DNA of 64,000 nt from Halisarca cf. caerulea (GCA_963170055.1 CAUJGJ010000444.1:2090001-2154000); one strand, 5' to 3'; counted from the first letter of the stretch, positions 51,707 through 64,000 are shown. Notes: generated by a model not told the origin, from the sequence alone. Translations and numbers: made by a program.

Positions 51707-52118
51707 CAGTCGAACCTCATTAGTGAGTACACCTGGGGATCCTCCAGTATTGCTACTCACTATCAGTAGTACTTGCTAACCATATAGATTAGTATTATGG
51801 GTTATAAGCTGGGGTATCATATCCTTGTACTTCCTAACCAGGTAATACTCATCAGGGTTCTATCTAGGAATAAATTTTTGGGGGGAAGCTTGAGTATTAC
51901 AGTGAATGACTGCGCGCAAGATATGCATATAGATTTGATGCATGTATTGTATGTATATAGTAGGGTGATGAGGGGGGAGGGGGGGGGGGGTACTTACAAA
52001 GTATAGTAGGGGGGCAGGTACATGTATGTATATGTGGTATCGTAGACATCTATAAAACACATGCAGTGCTGTGATAATAGAGGTGCATGCAGATATGTAT
52101 ATATATATGGAGTGCAGG

Positions 52119-52155
<37 letters not shown>

Positions 52156-52392
52156 GTATGAAACTAGGGGGATCTGGGACATGCCCCCCAGGGAAAATTC
52201 GAGTTTTTAGGTGAGATAATGTTGCATTTGAGGCCTTTTTAGACCATTCAAGGCTGATTTTCACACTCAAATAGGGCCTTCTCTATAGTAATACAATAAG
52301 TGCCTGTGTGTATACGTACATGTGCACACATATGTGTGTACGTGTGTGCGTGCATGCATGCGTGTGTGCGCACGCGTGCGTGTGTGTGTGTA

Positions 52393-52429
<37 letters not shown>

Positions 52430-52719
52430 ACGACCGGATATATTATGGAGTGCAGGAGTATAAGTACTTAACTAGAGGGGTCTTGGGGCATGCCCCCTAA
52501 GGAAAATTTGAGTTTTTTGGTTATACAAGGTTGTATTTGAGGCCATTTTAGATCATTCAAAGTAAATTTTGACACTCAAGTAGGGCCTATTCCATAGTAT
52601 TTTGGATTGCAGTTGGAATTTTTTTGGGTTGGAAGCTGGGGAGTTTGGGGTGGAAGCTTCCCCCCCCACTGGATAGAACCCTGCTCATTAACAGTGTTCT
52701 TACTAAGGAGGTTCTACTG
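51707..52719. mobile_element. CAGTCGAACCTCATT MITE split by a nested insertion
   Basis: The left part, TA-CAGTCGAACCTCATTAGTGAG onward (51707-51847), and the right part (52689-52719), CTTACTAAGGAGGTTCTACTG, are the two ends of one element of the CAGT..ACCTC family. The element at 51853-52683 separates them. Confidence 0.65.
51853..52683. mobile_element. Nested element, CAGGGTTCTA ends, 5-bp duplication CTCAT
   Basis: CAGGGTTCTATCTAGGAA at the left and CTGGATAGAACCCTG at the right are inverted repeats, flanked by CTCAT at 51848-51852 and 52684-52688. Two diverged internal copies (about 52160-52280 and 52455-52592) share GGGCATGCCCCC, AGGGAAAATT.GAGTTTTT and CACTCAA.TAGGGCCT. Simple repeats occur in it: G-run 51978-51990, (TA)n 52117-52155 and (GT)n 52380-52428. 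No transposase. Confidence 0.75.
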
Positions 52720-52863
52720 CATTTACCATTGATATACAATAACTTGACCATACCTTCAAGTGAAGCAAATTCCTGAATGTTCCTGTGAGCAATTTTCAGA
52801 CCATGCATTGATTGGCCTACAATCACTGTTACAGGTACTTTAGCAAGAAAAGTATATATTTCA

Positions 52864-53056
52864 ATGAAGCCTCTCTAATCCGACACTCAATGGGACTGGA
52901 AAAAATTAACTGGCAGATTAGGAGGTTGTCTGATTACAGAGATACTATTGGCATACTTTAATATGGTGACTGCACCTCATAAAAATTATCTTGGCTGGAT
53001 TGGATGGTTGGAGAGAGTCAGATTCTAGAGGTGTTTGGTTACAGAAGTTTTACTGC
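52864..53056. mobile_element. MITE with GCCTCTCTAATCCGACA end
   Basis: The left end TGAAGCCTCTCTAATCCGACAC and the right end CTAGAGGTGTTTGGTTACAG then TTTTACTGCA are diverged inverted repeats of the CAGT..ACCTC type, with GATTAGG/CTGATTACAG words inside. An old copy. Confidence 0.5.
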
Positions 53057-56017
53057 AATCTACCAACTTAATCAAGGAGGCCTGTCCAATATTGCTACTA
53101 CATGTAATGCACCTAGACTGTAGTCACTCAGTGTCAATGGGCAACCCCACAAATGTGTACAATACAACCATATAATAGAAAGATAAGACCAAGTTCTCTA
53201 GATTATTATGTCAAATAGCCCAATAGCATCAAAACATGCTGCAATCCAGAACACCAGTCATCCATTTCTTCAAATTCTCACATTGTCATACTGTGAGGTG
53301 TATAATCAAATCACCCATTACATGTTCAGAGAAGTACTAACAAGATGGAAGCACAAGGCATAGTGTGCATGTGGCAAATCAGTTTCACCAATTGAATCCT
53401 TAACTACTAAACATTCAAAGCAGACCATTCAATTTTGTATGTCCATAAATGGTAGTTATTTCTAGTAATGCATAGTTCACATAATTATACAAGCACAGCC
53501 ATATGTTCAACTAGCAAACCAGCAATAGTGTCACTTGTCTTGCCTCAGGCATAGAACCCTAATACCTGAATTACTTCAAATCATTTGATTGTCTACACTT
53601 TGTGGGAACTGAAAGCTATCCAAGTATGCACTTGTAGGGATTCTGATGTTGTTGTGAATCTGCTTCAATGACGGTATTTAGGTTTCCTATTTAATCTCTC
53701 TCCTACATTATGCTACACACAAAAGGTAGATCAAAGAATTCTATAATTGCAAAGTGGTAACTATAACTGATGGATGGGCCAATGCCTTCAAAACCAAGAA
53801 CAATGATGTAAAAGATAACAACTGTAAACTTAACTACCTTCTGCGATGGGAAAGCAAGAAGGACAAGGGGAAGGGACCAAGCAATGCAAAGCATTTGGTC
53901 TTATATAGAAGAGATACACAAGATAGTGCAACATATGTGATGAAATTTTCACGCATGCCGTGTACCATAGTGTACATTTTATAGGTGCAGGGAACCTAGG
54001 ATGCAACCATTGGTCACAATGGACATTGCATAAAAATAGAATCGTGCACTGACATTGTACCTTCCCCGGAAATTCTGAACTAAATATGTACATAATTCAT
54101 CATATGAAAGACAGCTTGATGCATACCTGTGCACATACAGATTGCTATGCTTACGATAATAATACCTTCTGATTTGTATATATATCCTATAATGCGATTA
54201 TCCAATGAATGTGTATAATATGCATGGGCTTCCTCTTGAAAGAAGCCTTCTTTATGAATTTCATTACCTCACTGTTGATAAATAGCCATGCATGAAGGAA
54301 ACTCATCAAACAGTTCAGTTGTGCCAACTCTTTGTCCTGTGTCCTGGCTAGTGCAGCCTGCCTCACTGGTCAAGCTCCTTTTCCTACCAGAATTGCATAA
54401 CGTGCTACGTACCGGTGTAGACTAGCAAAACCTTACTGGTGACCCTTGAAGAATACACACTGCTGCTATCCATCCAGGTGAGCCTTTTATCTCCTTGGGA
54501 ATCTCAAGTACATAAATACACACTGTCTTTAATGTACGTATATTATGGTTGGCAATTTTAGGGGATTTATATTTACCATGGCCAAACCTTGCATTATCTT
54601 CACAACTTGTATTTCCTGCACATGCAATAGTGGAATGTTATTATTTGATCAGTCCATAGTACCGTAAAACAGGCACAAGTCTCACCCATTAATTGGCAAA
54701 TTCAATGCAAAGAGGCACACCAGCTAGGGTACGTAGCTTATCCCCTAATTTTTAGGGTGTTTTAAGTGTTGGCTGGTAAATAGAGCGAAATTGTCCTATG
54801 GGCCCACTGACACCAGCAACATACAGAAGACTATACAGCGGAAACTGTCACACTTACCTAATATACAAAGAATACCTGCTATTAACCTTATAATATACTG
54901 TTGTTGTGGTATGAAGCGTAGTATTATGATTGTAATTTGCGATTGTATTTTGAATTGCTCATTATGCCTAAAAAGAATATCTGCTATCCCAACCACAGAC
55001 CTTTGCTGGATTACTGTACGCTTCATAAAAAAATGATGAAAATAGTATTTTTCAGTTTGAATTTGACACATTTCATCATGTTTAGCATTTGGTGAGTTTC
55101 TATTAGCGGTATGTAGACATGACAAGCGCTGATATAAGTGCCAAGTGCAAAGCATAAACACATTTCAATTTACGTTTGATCATGCATGGTTTGAACATAG
55201 TTTATGGTTTGAACATAGATTTTTCGTTATGAAGTAGCAGTTGGTCAGACTCTATAGATATGATGGCAAGATGTATCTTTTGGGTATATTCGAAGCTTCA
55301 AAGATATGATGGTGTGTTGGTGATGGTGTGTTAGAAACTTTTGCGAAGGACGAGCAGTTGTTGTGAAGACAAAGTTGCACATATGAAAATTCGCTGCTTC
55401 GCAACATAGGTGACAACCATCCTTTGAATTTCTTTGGAATTGATAGAAGTATTCATTCATGTTGCAGCATTGCTGCTGCAGTATTTACTAGTCCTGTGTA
55501 GGCCCTTTTTCTGTTCTCTATACACTGAGTGGAAGTGTAGAGAAGAGGAAAAAGGGGTTGGCTAGAACTGATGCTGGGCCTTCGGTTAGCATCACGATTT
55601 TCATGATATGTACTGTAGTCTAGCTGCTCAACACAACCTAAATGAAATTAACAAAGTTTGGGTCTGGCAGCTGGACTATTGCTACAAATCAGAATTATGT
55701 CAGATTGAAAGATTTATACACTTTTGCTCCACTATTTTCTGACGTATAGTCACAAAGTCTTGCGAAGTCCAAAAATGACTTCATTAGATGATATAGCAAA
55801 CATTGTCCACAGAATTTGACTAAGTCAGTGCTTTGCATTGGCATGTACAATGATAACACCATCTACTTGAATTGCATTAGTTTGTATATATATATTATGT
55901 GTATATAGAAAGGTATTGGACCATATGCGGGTGCATGCTCTTTAATATACTTTCCTATGAATAAATGGCCAAGAAATATCTGTTAACAGACCTTTTATAA
56001 TATATATTATATTATAT
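53057..56017. other. Spacer upstream of the plus-strand RTX-like gene, no gene recognised
   Basis: AT-rich sequence without a supported ORF. It should contain the promoter and non-coding first exon of the gene at 56237, which I cannot locate. Small open frames at 53754-55460 lack domains. Confidence 0.45.
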
Positions 56018-56203
<186 letters not shown>

Positions 56204-56236
56204 ATATTATTTTTGTTCCCTCCCTGTGTATGCAGT

Positions 56237-59200
56237 ATGGTGGGTACCACTCAACTTATTCTGTGGATGCTCACACTGTCCTTGCTGGTGAGCGATGGGG
56301 ATTCTGTACGTTCCATTGTTGTGGCTGGTTGGCGGGCTGCTCAACAAGCAGGTCATATCATTTGGAACCAAGAAAGCAGAATTCCCAATGTACTTCGCTG
56401 GAATAGTCTAACATCTGAATTGCATAAAACAAAGTGGGATCGTATTAAGAAGGCTTTTGAAACTGTGGCAGGCAGGCCTTCATTCCAAGGACCACACAGT
56501 GCAGTACAATTAGTAATGGAAGACAGAATTCCACCTAGTAAAGTTGCTGATATAGTTCATAACTGGGCAGTTGATGGTAACTCTTTGAGGAGCTTGTCTA
56601 TCCTTGCACCTAGACTTACCCTGGATTATGTGAAGGAAGTATTGAGAGCTTCGCAAGAGCATGCTTTGTTATCTGAAGTGAGTGGACAAGATGTCATCAA
56701 GGCAAGGGGTTCAACAGGACATGCTGTTTATGGAAGAATGGAACCTGGTGGATCCATTCAGTGGGGCTTGCCAGAAGGTAGTAGAGGTGTTCAATATGTT
56801 GCAAAACGTGGGCCTGATGGGAGTGTCACTACAGAGACCAACAGGGTTTCTAGTGGTGAGGCATACGTCAGACCACTAGGAGTTACAGACTATCCTCTTG
56901 GTGACAAAGGATCACAATCTATTTTGGGTTTTATAGATTTGTCCACTAACATTATACGTTATTACAACAGTGATGTTGTTTTTAGAGCACTCACCAAAGG
57001 CACTCAAAGCATTTTTGATCTTGTAGATGTACCTGCAGATTGGGGCAGTCGAGGAACACATAGAATTGTCAGATTCAAAGATGGCAATACTAAGACTGTT
57101 GAGGTGCGAGAATTCAGCAACCCAAATGATTTGCTTACAGAAATCAAGTACTGGGGAGAGAGAGGATTTAGGTATCCTCGTACAAAAGATAGCATTGTGA
57201 ATCCTGATGGTGAACCATTCACAGACAAACATGTATATCTAAGATACGGTGATTGGGTGTTAAGCATGAAGGTGGAATCTTCTACTAGCCATCCTTGGAG
57301 GATTAGCCCTTTTTATATTAACCTGGAAGGTGTAATAATCACTGAAGATCCCAGTAGTCCTTTCAATATCAAGAATGAACATGTTAAAGTTCCTGACATT
57401 AGAAGACATGCTTACAGAGACATACAACCTAAAACTGATGATCTCTTCTTTCGTAATGTGATTGACTTTTACACCGGAGTACAAACACCTATTCCCAGAG
57501 ACAGTCTTGCTAGTGCTTACAATGCAGAGGTTGGGGCTGCCATGTTTATTGTTGAGCCTATTCGTGACTGGCGTACTTTTATCACCAATCGAATGGCCCT
57601 GGACCTTTACCAACATGCTACTCTAAACAGATATGAGTTCTTTGAAACCCATCCTATGGGCAGAGGAGGAACAGGACCAGCTAAGTACAGTGGCTTCAGG
57701 GAGGACATTTGGGATGGAAGTCCTCCAAAAGGTTTTGACGTGGTCAAGTCACTGTTTGTTCAGAGCATGCATGCCTATTTTAGCAGATTTGTTGATAACA
57801 ATATCAGAGGAATGTTGGTAGATAATGATGGCTCTATTGCATCAGATGAAGAGCAGTTCGACATTTTCATAAAATCCACACGACAGTTACTTGATACAAG
57901 TCCTGATGAAAGGTCTTCTTTGTATCAACCCCCTTTACCACCTGATGGTTGTCTGAAACGTGCTGCAGGGGAATGTGCCATTTCTGATGATTTGTCTGAG
58001 CCCCCTTGGGATGCTAGGCCAGTGGAATCTCCCGAAATAGACACAACTCAAACCCAATTCGATACCTTCACTGAAAGTGAAGAGCATAGCTTGTCTCTAC
58101 GGACATCTATGGCCCTGCTCACAGACCAGATCACCATCAGCAAGGATATTGCACAGAATGTTAGGGAGAGAGAAGAAGCTACTGGTAAGACTTACCGAGT
58201 GGACCATGATTCAATTCGTGTGGAGAATGGTAAGCTGATGTTTGACCTCATTAAAGTGGAGAATCCCACAGAGACTGAATCCGTTGAAGATGAATTTGAT
58301 GAGTCCAACCTGGCCACAAAACAGATTCTTGATGAAACAGAAACCAAAGTTATGGGCATTTTGGATGAGCATGGAGAAGGCATCTTGAGATCTGCTGGAA
58401 AAGCACTTGGAATATATGGAACACTTCTCGGTCTCCAGGGCACAGTCAAAAGTTTTGAAGAAGGAGACAACACTGATGGTGCCATAGACCTTGCCATGAC
58501 GTTGCATGGGATAGGTGAATTGTCTGGTGTCAATCGTCTTGTCTACAGGGCTGCAGGGAGGGTTCTTGGTGCGGTAGTGAGAGGAAGTGTCAATCGTATA
58601 GCATCAGCCACTGAAAGCATAGTTGGTGAGGATGCTGCTAGTGCTGTATTGTCAGGAGGAGATGAACTGTTGTCTGCCGGAACTAGAGTAGGAGAGCTAG
58701 CAGAGGATATTCCAGTTGTAGGCACCGCATTTGGTATTTACAACATATATGAGGATTTGAAACAAGGCACACCTATTGGCTATGTGGACGCTGGTCTGGA
58801 CTCACTAATCACTGTTTTAGGTTTACTTGGTCCTGAAGCAGAACCAGTTGTCATCGTCCTCACAGTGATTAGAATGACCATTGACACCTTCTACTATGAT
58901 ATAAAGCGAGAAATTGACTCTCTCCCACCGGGTGCTTCAACTGGTGAGAAGATACTAGCAGTACTAAAAGGTATTTTGGATGCCTTAGGGGACATAGCTG
59001 ACACCATCACTGGTGGGATATTTACGTTTGCTGACAAATCAGACAAACTTGATGAGCAGTATGATAAGGATCAGGACTTCTTACAACAATTATCAGACTA
59101 CAATAACTACTTCACTGTTTCCAAAGAGAGTGGAAATGGATCAACTGCCATCAATTTTGCTGGTGGAAAAGAGTCTTGGAATGGAGGGGACATTGTGTTT

Positions 59201-62200
59201 GTGCTCAAGGATGACGGGACAGGAGACCTAACCATGACAACAACCAACACAGATGGTCAAGAGGTCAGATATGAAGAAGCTATCTCATTTGGTCCAAATG
59301 CCAATGACATCATCATGGGCATAGGGGAATCCCACACAGTTAATTTCAGAACGGAAAGTGTTAAAATCTTCTGGTTTATACCAGTGGACACAAAGCGTTT
59401 GATCTCTGGTCTTAATGATGACAGATCAACACTACACGGTTCCTACACTGGCAACAGCAGAGCCAACAGCTTCTTTTCTGTTCAAGAACTTCCTCCAGAC
59501 TCTGGTCTAAAGTACAACTTGGGGGATTACTTCTACCACCTCATAGGAGGTGATGGGGATGACATGTTCTACCTGGGACCCCAGCATGCTCTTGTAGAGG
59601 GAGGGCAGGGAGAAGATGTGTATTTTGCAAACTTCACCACCACATGGGCCACTCTCAACAACCACGCCCTTGACCAGAAGAATGACTATGTCATCATTCA
59701 GCATAACTACAATGAATTGAATCTAAGAAGATCTGGGGCTGATGTTGTCATCACTATTGATGGAACAGATTCATCAGTAGCTCCTAAACAGATTACTCTT
59801 CAAAACTGGTACCACAGTTCAGCCTATCAACACCTTACCATAAGGACTGAGGATGGTGTGCTGTTCAGAGTGACCACTGATGACCAAGGTCAGGCCCATC
59901 CTCTGCCCTTCACCCTCACTGCGGCAGGAAGTCCATTAGGCAGAACACTCAATGCCAGTGTGACTGCCTTCAAAACAGTTCATTATCTTGTTGGTTCTGA
60001 TCATGATGATACACTTGTGGGCAACTCTGGTCCCAACACTCTCATTGGAGGAGCGGGTAATGATGTGCTGACTGGAGGGCCTGGTAAGGACACCTACAAC
60101 ATTAAAGAAGACACTGGTGGTGACACTATCAACAACTACTCTGAAGACAAGCAGCAGGACAGTATGCTAATCCATGTCCAGTTTGCTGACATCACTGCCA
60201 GTAGAACAGGTCAAGACCTTGTGTTCTTAACTGCAACACTTCAAGTAGTCCTTCAAAACTGGTTCAAGGGAGAAGAATATCAGCACTGTGAGTTTATAAG
60301 TGAGGACTTCATTGTGTTTGAGGTCAACTCAACAGACCTTAGCACCATACCAATCATTTGGGAGTTGACTAGGCCTTCAAATGTGAACCCAAGCAGCAGT
60401 TCTGTTCTACAAAGAGTGCCGACTGTAATGGGATCTGATGGAGATGATAACATCACAGCAAATAGCAAGAACAACTACCTCATGGGAGGCAGTGGTGATG
60501 ATTTCATCAAAGGTGGGGAGGGTAGTGATGTGTATGTCATTCATCCCAACCAAGGACATGACCAGATTAACAATTTGGCTGCAGATCAGCAACAAGATCT
60601 TCTCTTATTTGGTACCACCTATAATGATGCAGAGATACTGCCAAACTTTGATGGAGAACACCTGAGGTTGGTCTCAAGCCAGAACATGTCAGTGACCATC
60701 TTAAACTGGTTCACTCTGAGTACATACCAGCATTTGACTGTTCGATCTGTGGATGGTGTAGAGTTTGCTCTTCCCAAGAACAAGACTACATTAAAAACAC
60801 CCATTGTGATAGATAAGTCTAGCTCAAAGCGATCACTTGTAGTGGACTTGAACAGAAGTGAGTTGTCTACTGTTCAGAGAGTGATTGGTTCTCAGACAAC
60901 TGACAGGATCATTGGAAACAGTCTCTCTAACTACATGGACCCTTCAGTGGGAGAGGCTGCTGAACTCATAGGCAAAGACGGTAGTGACACGTATGTTATC
61001 AAGTCGGGTTACGGACAGGTGGCAGTGTACAATGAAGCTGAGGATGGTCTTACAGATTCTGTCCTTTTTCTTGTTCCGTTTCATTCCATAACAGTTAGGA
61101 AAAGTGGTCCTTCTCTAGTTCTGGCCACATTGAATCCCACAAATGAAACTTCTATAACTCTGTTTGACTATATCTCATCCAACACCTCTCGTCACCTCAC
61201 AGTGACTACCAGTGATGGCTTCACCTTTGTCCTTCCACCCTCCAACAACTTCCAGCCTCTACCAATTGTCATGAACAGGTATAAAGACAACACAGGGCAG
61301 TTCATTAACCTTACTCATGATTCCTTGTCTTCTGTCATAACTGTCTATGGAGCCCAGCGCTACAGGAATCACATCTATGGTAACTCCTTCAACAACACTC
61401 TGGTAGGAGGTGATGTGGATGACTGCATTGATGGAGGGGAGGGTGATGATGTCATCAAAGGTGGAAAGGGGGCAGACAGGATAACTGGTGGAGAGGGACA
61501 CGACACTCTTGTTGGTGAGGGAGGGTACGACACTCTAGATGGTGGACCAGGCAATGACATCTTAGTTCCGGGACCTGGCAGCAACACTGTCATTGGGGGA
61601 GATGGTGTGGACACAGTCTTGTACGATGGTGACCCTTTCAATAGCACTGGAGTCACTGTGGACTTGTACAATGGTCTGGGTCACCACCCCACTGGACTGG
61701 ATACTCTGGAAGGGGTAGAAAATGTGTACGGAACACCTTTTGCTGATATCATGATCTCTTCTAGTTTAGATGACAATGTTCTCTCTGGAAGAGGTGGTGA
61801 TGATCATTTGATAGCATACTCTGCTTACAACATTCTCATTGGAGGGGAGGGACAGGACAAGTACAACCTTACCTATGCTCAAGGGACCAAAGTTATTGTT
61901 AACTTTGCCCATGATCTTCAACTGGATTTAGTGTACATGAGCTTTGTGGACAGTGGTGACTTGAGGTATCAGATCAGTGGAGATGACCTCATCATTCGCA
62001 AAGTCTCTGACCAGTACAGATCCCCACTGCTGCCAAAGAATATATGCAATGCTTCCGGGAACTCTTTCAATTCTACTCATATTTCCTCGATTGTTACTAG
62101 CAACACTTCCAATTCCTCAAGCTCTTCAAGATTTATCCCAGATAGAAGCTATCCACTGGAAATCTACCCCACTGATGCTGGAGGAAACCCAATGAATAGG

Positions 62201-63211
62201 TATGAACACAATTAAGCATGCAAAGGCAGTTTTAGGTCAGATCACAATTTGTTTACTCTGTGTTTGTAAGAGTTCATCATGCATGCACATGTATGTGCAA
62301 CATGCTCTTATCCTGAAACTAATTGTACAGTGAAACATCTGTAATCCAACACATCTATAATCCAACATTCTCTGCAATCTGACACAATTTTATTGCCCAC
62401 TAAGTGTCAGATTATAGAGGTTCCACTGTATATTGATAAGTATGATAATTTGTAGTCTCGTTTTCCATTTACAAATTATTGTTTGTCGTTTTAATCTTGT
62501 TGCTTTTTGCATAAATTGTATTTTATTTTTCTTATTTAGCTCCACAGAGCCTTATCCTTCTGCTGGGTTCTGTGAGGCTTACGACACCCTCTTCCCAACA
62601 GTGCTGCTGAAGGACTGGTTTAAAGGAGAGGAGTACCAGCATCTGGTCATCCACACTAGAGACTGTGTGCTGAGTCTGGACTACCTGAAGAGACAGCCCA
62701 CTCCTGTCTACTGTCACCTACTGGGACATTGTCTGGAGGTTGTATTCGACCAAACCAATAGTTCGGATTACAAGGAAACTTACTGGCCATGTTCAAGTGA
62801 GAATTTTTTATACTGTTTGATGCAAACAATGCAGAAAATTTGGATTGCACATGGTACAATAATGTATGTACATAGTTATAAATCTAATACAGTATGTTAC
62901 CATCTACCTTTAAATTAATTAGTTGTGTTGAATTATACTGATAGTCCCATGCTTTGGCTTTCTTGTATATTCATTATGAATGTGGAGTTAGTGCTGTACA
63001 TAATGTATATCCCCTTTTTGCAGACCCAAAATCTACAGAAAAATTGTTGTTGGTAAGATTCGCATGGATGCTTTTTGTGTTATTGACTATTTGATGTCAA
63101 GCTTCCTACGATCCTTGATTCTTCTCTATTTCTTCTCCCAACAGGCTGTTTCTGTAGCTGTTCCTGTGGTCCTGTTTCTGCTGGCTTTGATAGTGGTCAT
63201 GATAGTCATGG
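56237..63211 (+). CDS. RTX / large-toxin-like secreted, membrane-anchored protein (intact copy, 3' end beyond window)
   Basis: Exons: 56237-62199, 62540-62796, 63024-63052 and 63145-63211, with the next exon outside the window. All junctions are GT-AG and in phase, giving about 2105 residues so far. Order: signal peptide 1-25 (MVGTTQLILWMLTLSLLVSD); a C80-like region about 27-150, with VQLVMED (90-96) and SILAP (121-125) where the family has its His and Cys; a middle region; a hydrophobic, Gly/Ala-rich pore-like region about 715-931; and RTX blocks near 1103, 1254-1288, 1398-1435, 1551-1590, 1713-1798 and 1831-1878. The blocks alternate with QNWY/NWF-x6-YQH units like RTX-associated domains. 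Exon 1 ends in a Ser/Asn-rich linker. Exon 2 supplies the last DWF..EYQHL unit and several Cys. Exon 4 encodes the transmembrane helix (VAVPVVLFLLALIVVMIVM). RTX repeats bind calcium in secreted bacterial proteins. Host defence, adhesion or venom-like use is conjecture. If the last donor is skipped, a stop follows after three codons. Acceptor TGCAG lies just before the ATG. Confidence 0.82.
62328..62428. mobile_element. 101-bp CAGTGAAAC MITE in intron 1 of the intact RTX-like gene
   Basis: TA-CAGTGAAACATCTGTAATCC and GATTATAGAGGTTCCACTG-TA are inverted ends with TA duplication. Repeated TAATCCAACA words lie inside. The corresponding intron of the minus-strand copy carries different insertions, so this one arrived after the duplication or was lost from the other copy. 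Confidence 0.75.
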
Positions 63212-64000
63212 GTGAGGACTAACTCTTTGCGTATGTTTGTGGTTTTATGCCTACAATCACATCACAACATATGTATATATATATACTCTAACCCAGGGCA
63301 ATTCAATAATCCAACATTCTCCGGCTCTAATCCTATACCATGGTCTGATAGGCAATCACCATACAAGTCTATTCTAAATAGTGCTCCATAATCAAACACT
63401 TTGTTAGTTGTCCATACAGTGTTCATCATATTATTTCTATTGTTTCCATTGTAATCGATTCCTAATTGGATGGTTAATTTGTCTTGAATCCAAAGAAAGG
63501 CTTGCAATGGCAATAGAAACAGTGGGGATTACCTGATAAATCATAGATATTTGCCTGCATGCCCCAAATACTTTTAGGCTTTGTTTTATAAAATAAATAT
63601 AAAACATTAATTTTTACAGTGATATTATAATCCAGGCACTATTTAATTAAAATCTGTAGCTCTGTTTCTGTCAGATCAATGCAGAGTAGAGAATAATATT
63701 ATGTTCAGTAAAAGCTCGATAATTCAAATCAGTATATATTTCAAATATGTGTGTTATTCAAACCATTACACAGAGTACCATTTGTATTCACTGAGTATTA
63801 AAGATGTCTTCGTAATTCAAATGTGTGGATAAGTCAAACAAATTGGCAGGCTCTGAGCTGGTTTGAATTATCGAGATTTTACTATTGTGTTTAATGAAAA
63901 ATGGAGGACCAAGTTGGGAAGTTGGGAAAATTGCTACTCTACATGCACTCTGGTCTCAGCAGCTCCATACTCGGGGATAGTAATTTGCTGAGTTCTTTGA
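63212..64000. other. Intron 4 of the RTX-like gene, running off the window
   Basis: Starts with donor GTGAGG at 63212. No sequence resembling the cytoplasmic-tail exon of the minus-strand copy (RLARLRK...) is visible before 64000, so that exon should lie beyond the window. The stretch contains the MITE at 63706-63883 and otherwise AT-rich DNA. Confidence 0.6.
63706..63883. mobile_element. MITE with AGTAAAAGCTCGATAATTCAAA ends
   Basis: CAGTAAAAGCTCGATAATTC at the left and GAATTATCGAGATTTTACT at the right are near-perfect inverted repeats of about 22 bp. ATTCAAA words recur inside in both orientations. Length is about 178 bp, non-coding. Confidence 0.75.

Noticed and set aside
51860..52500. 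Open frames through the (TA)n and (GT)n tracts encoding IYIYIY or VCVCVC runs
   Set aside because: They arise from microsatellite translation inside a nested transposon, with no start context or conserved sequence.

Overview
The window is animal nuclear DNA. Genes are split by GT-AG introns, there are no ribosome-binding sites or operons, and the readable proteins are metazoan types: CCDC13, an FBXO3-like F-box protein and a Neuralized/RING/TRAF protein. AT-rich intergenic DNA, very many small inverted-repeat transposons, and degenerate non-LTR elements with restriction-like endonucleases suggest an early-branching animal. A demosponge is my best guess, but the species is not proved by the sequence.

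Layout. 1-3.7 kb holds intergenic DNA, a tRNA-like SINE head and a dead LINE. 3.7-7 kb is repeats. 6,989-11,451 (-) is a three-exon gene joining an NHR domain, a RING, a TRAF-type zinc finger and a MATH domain. It is head to head, across 245 bp, with a 13-exon CCDC13 homologue at 11,697-24,554 (+), whose introns are full of MITEs, microsatellites and TACGTA-type words. 24.6-29 kb is a cluster of small DNA transposons, including a self-nested element with a 15-bp target duplication and a hAT-like element with an 8-bp duplication. 37.5-56.2 kb is a repeat-rich spacer with three more LINE fragments and the FBXO3-like gene at 47,264-48,588 (-).

The most striking content is a divergent inverted pair of very large paralogues flanking that spacer: 37,493-29,020 (-) and 56,237 to beyond 63,211 (+). 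Each has a signal peptide, a region resembling a catalytically dead C80 cysteine-protease domain, a long amphipathic/hydrophobic region resembling the pore-forming region of large clostridial-type toxins, and several RTX (GGxGxD) calcium-binding blocks alternating with NWF/YQH units. All of this lies in one uninterrupted exon of about 6 kb. Four small exons follow in the minus copy (three seen in the plus copy) and add a final NWF unit, a single transmembrane helix and, where visible, a short cytoplasmic tail. A bacterial-looking body with animal targeting and anchoring exons suggests an ancient horizontal transfer that was domesticated as a surface protein. The plus copy is open throughout. 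The minus copy has three small frameshifts. The two copies diverge in a mosaic: clearly different N-terminal regions next to about 650 bp that are almost identical. This points to gene conversion between the inverted copies.

Functions are inferred from motifs read by eye. No database search was possible.
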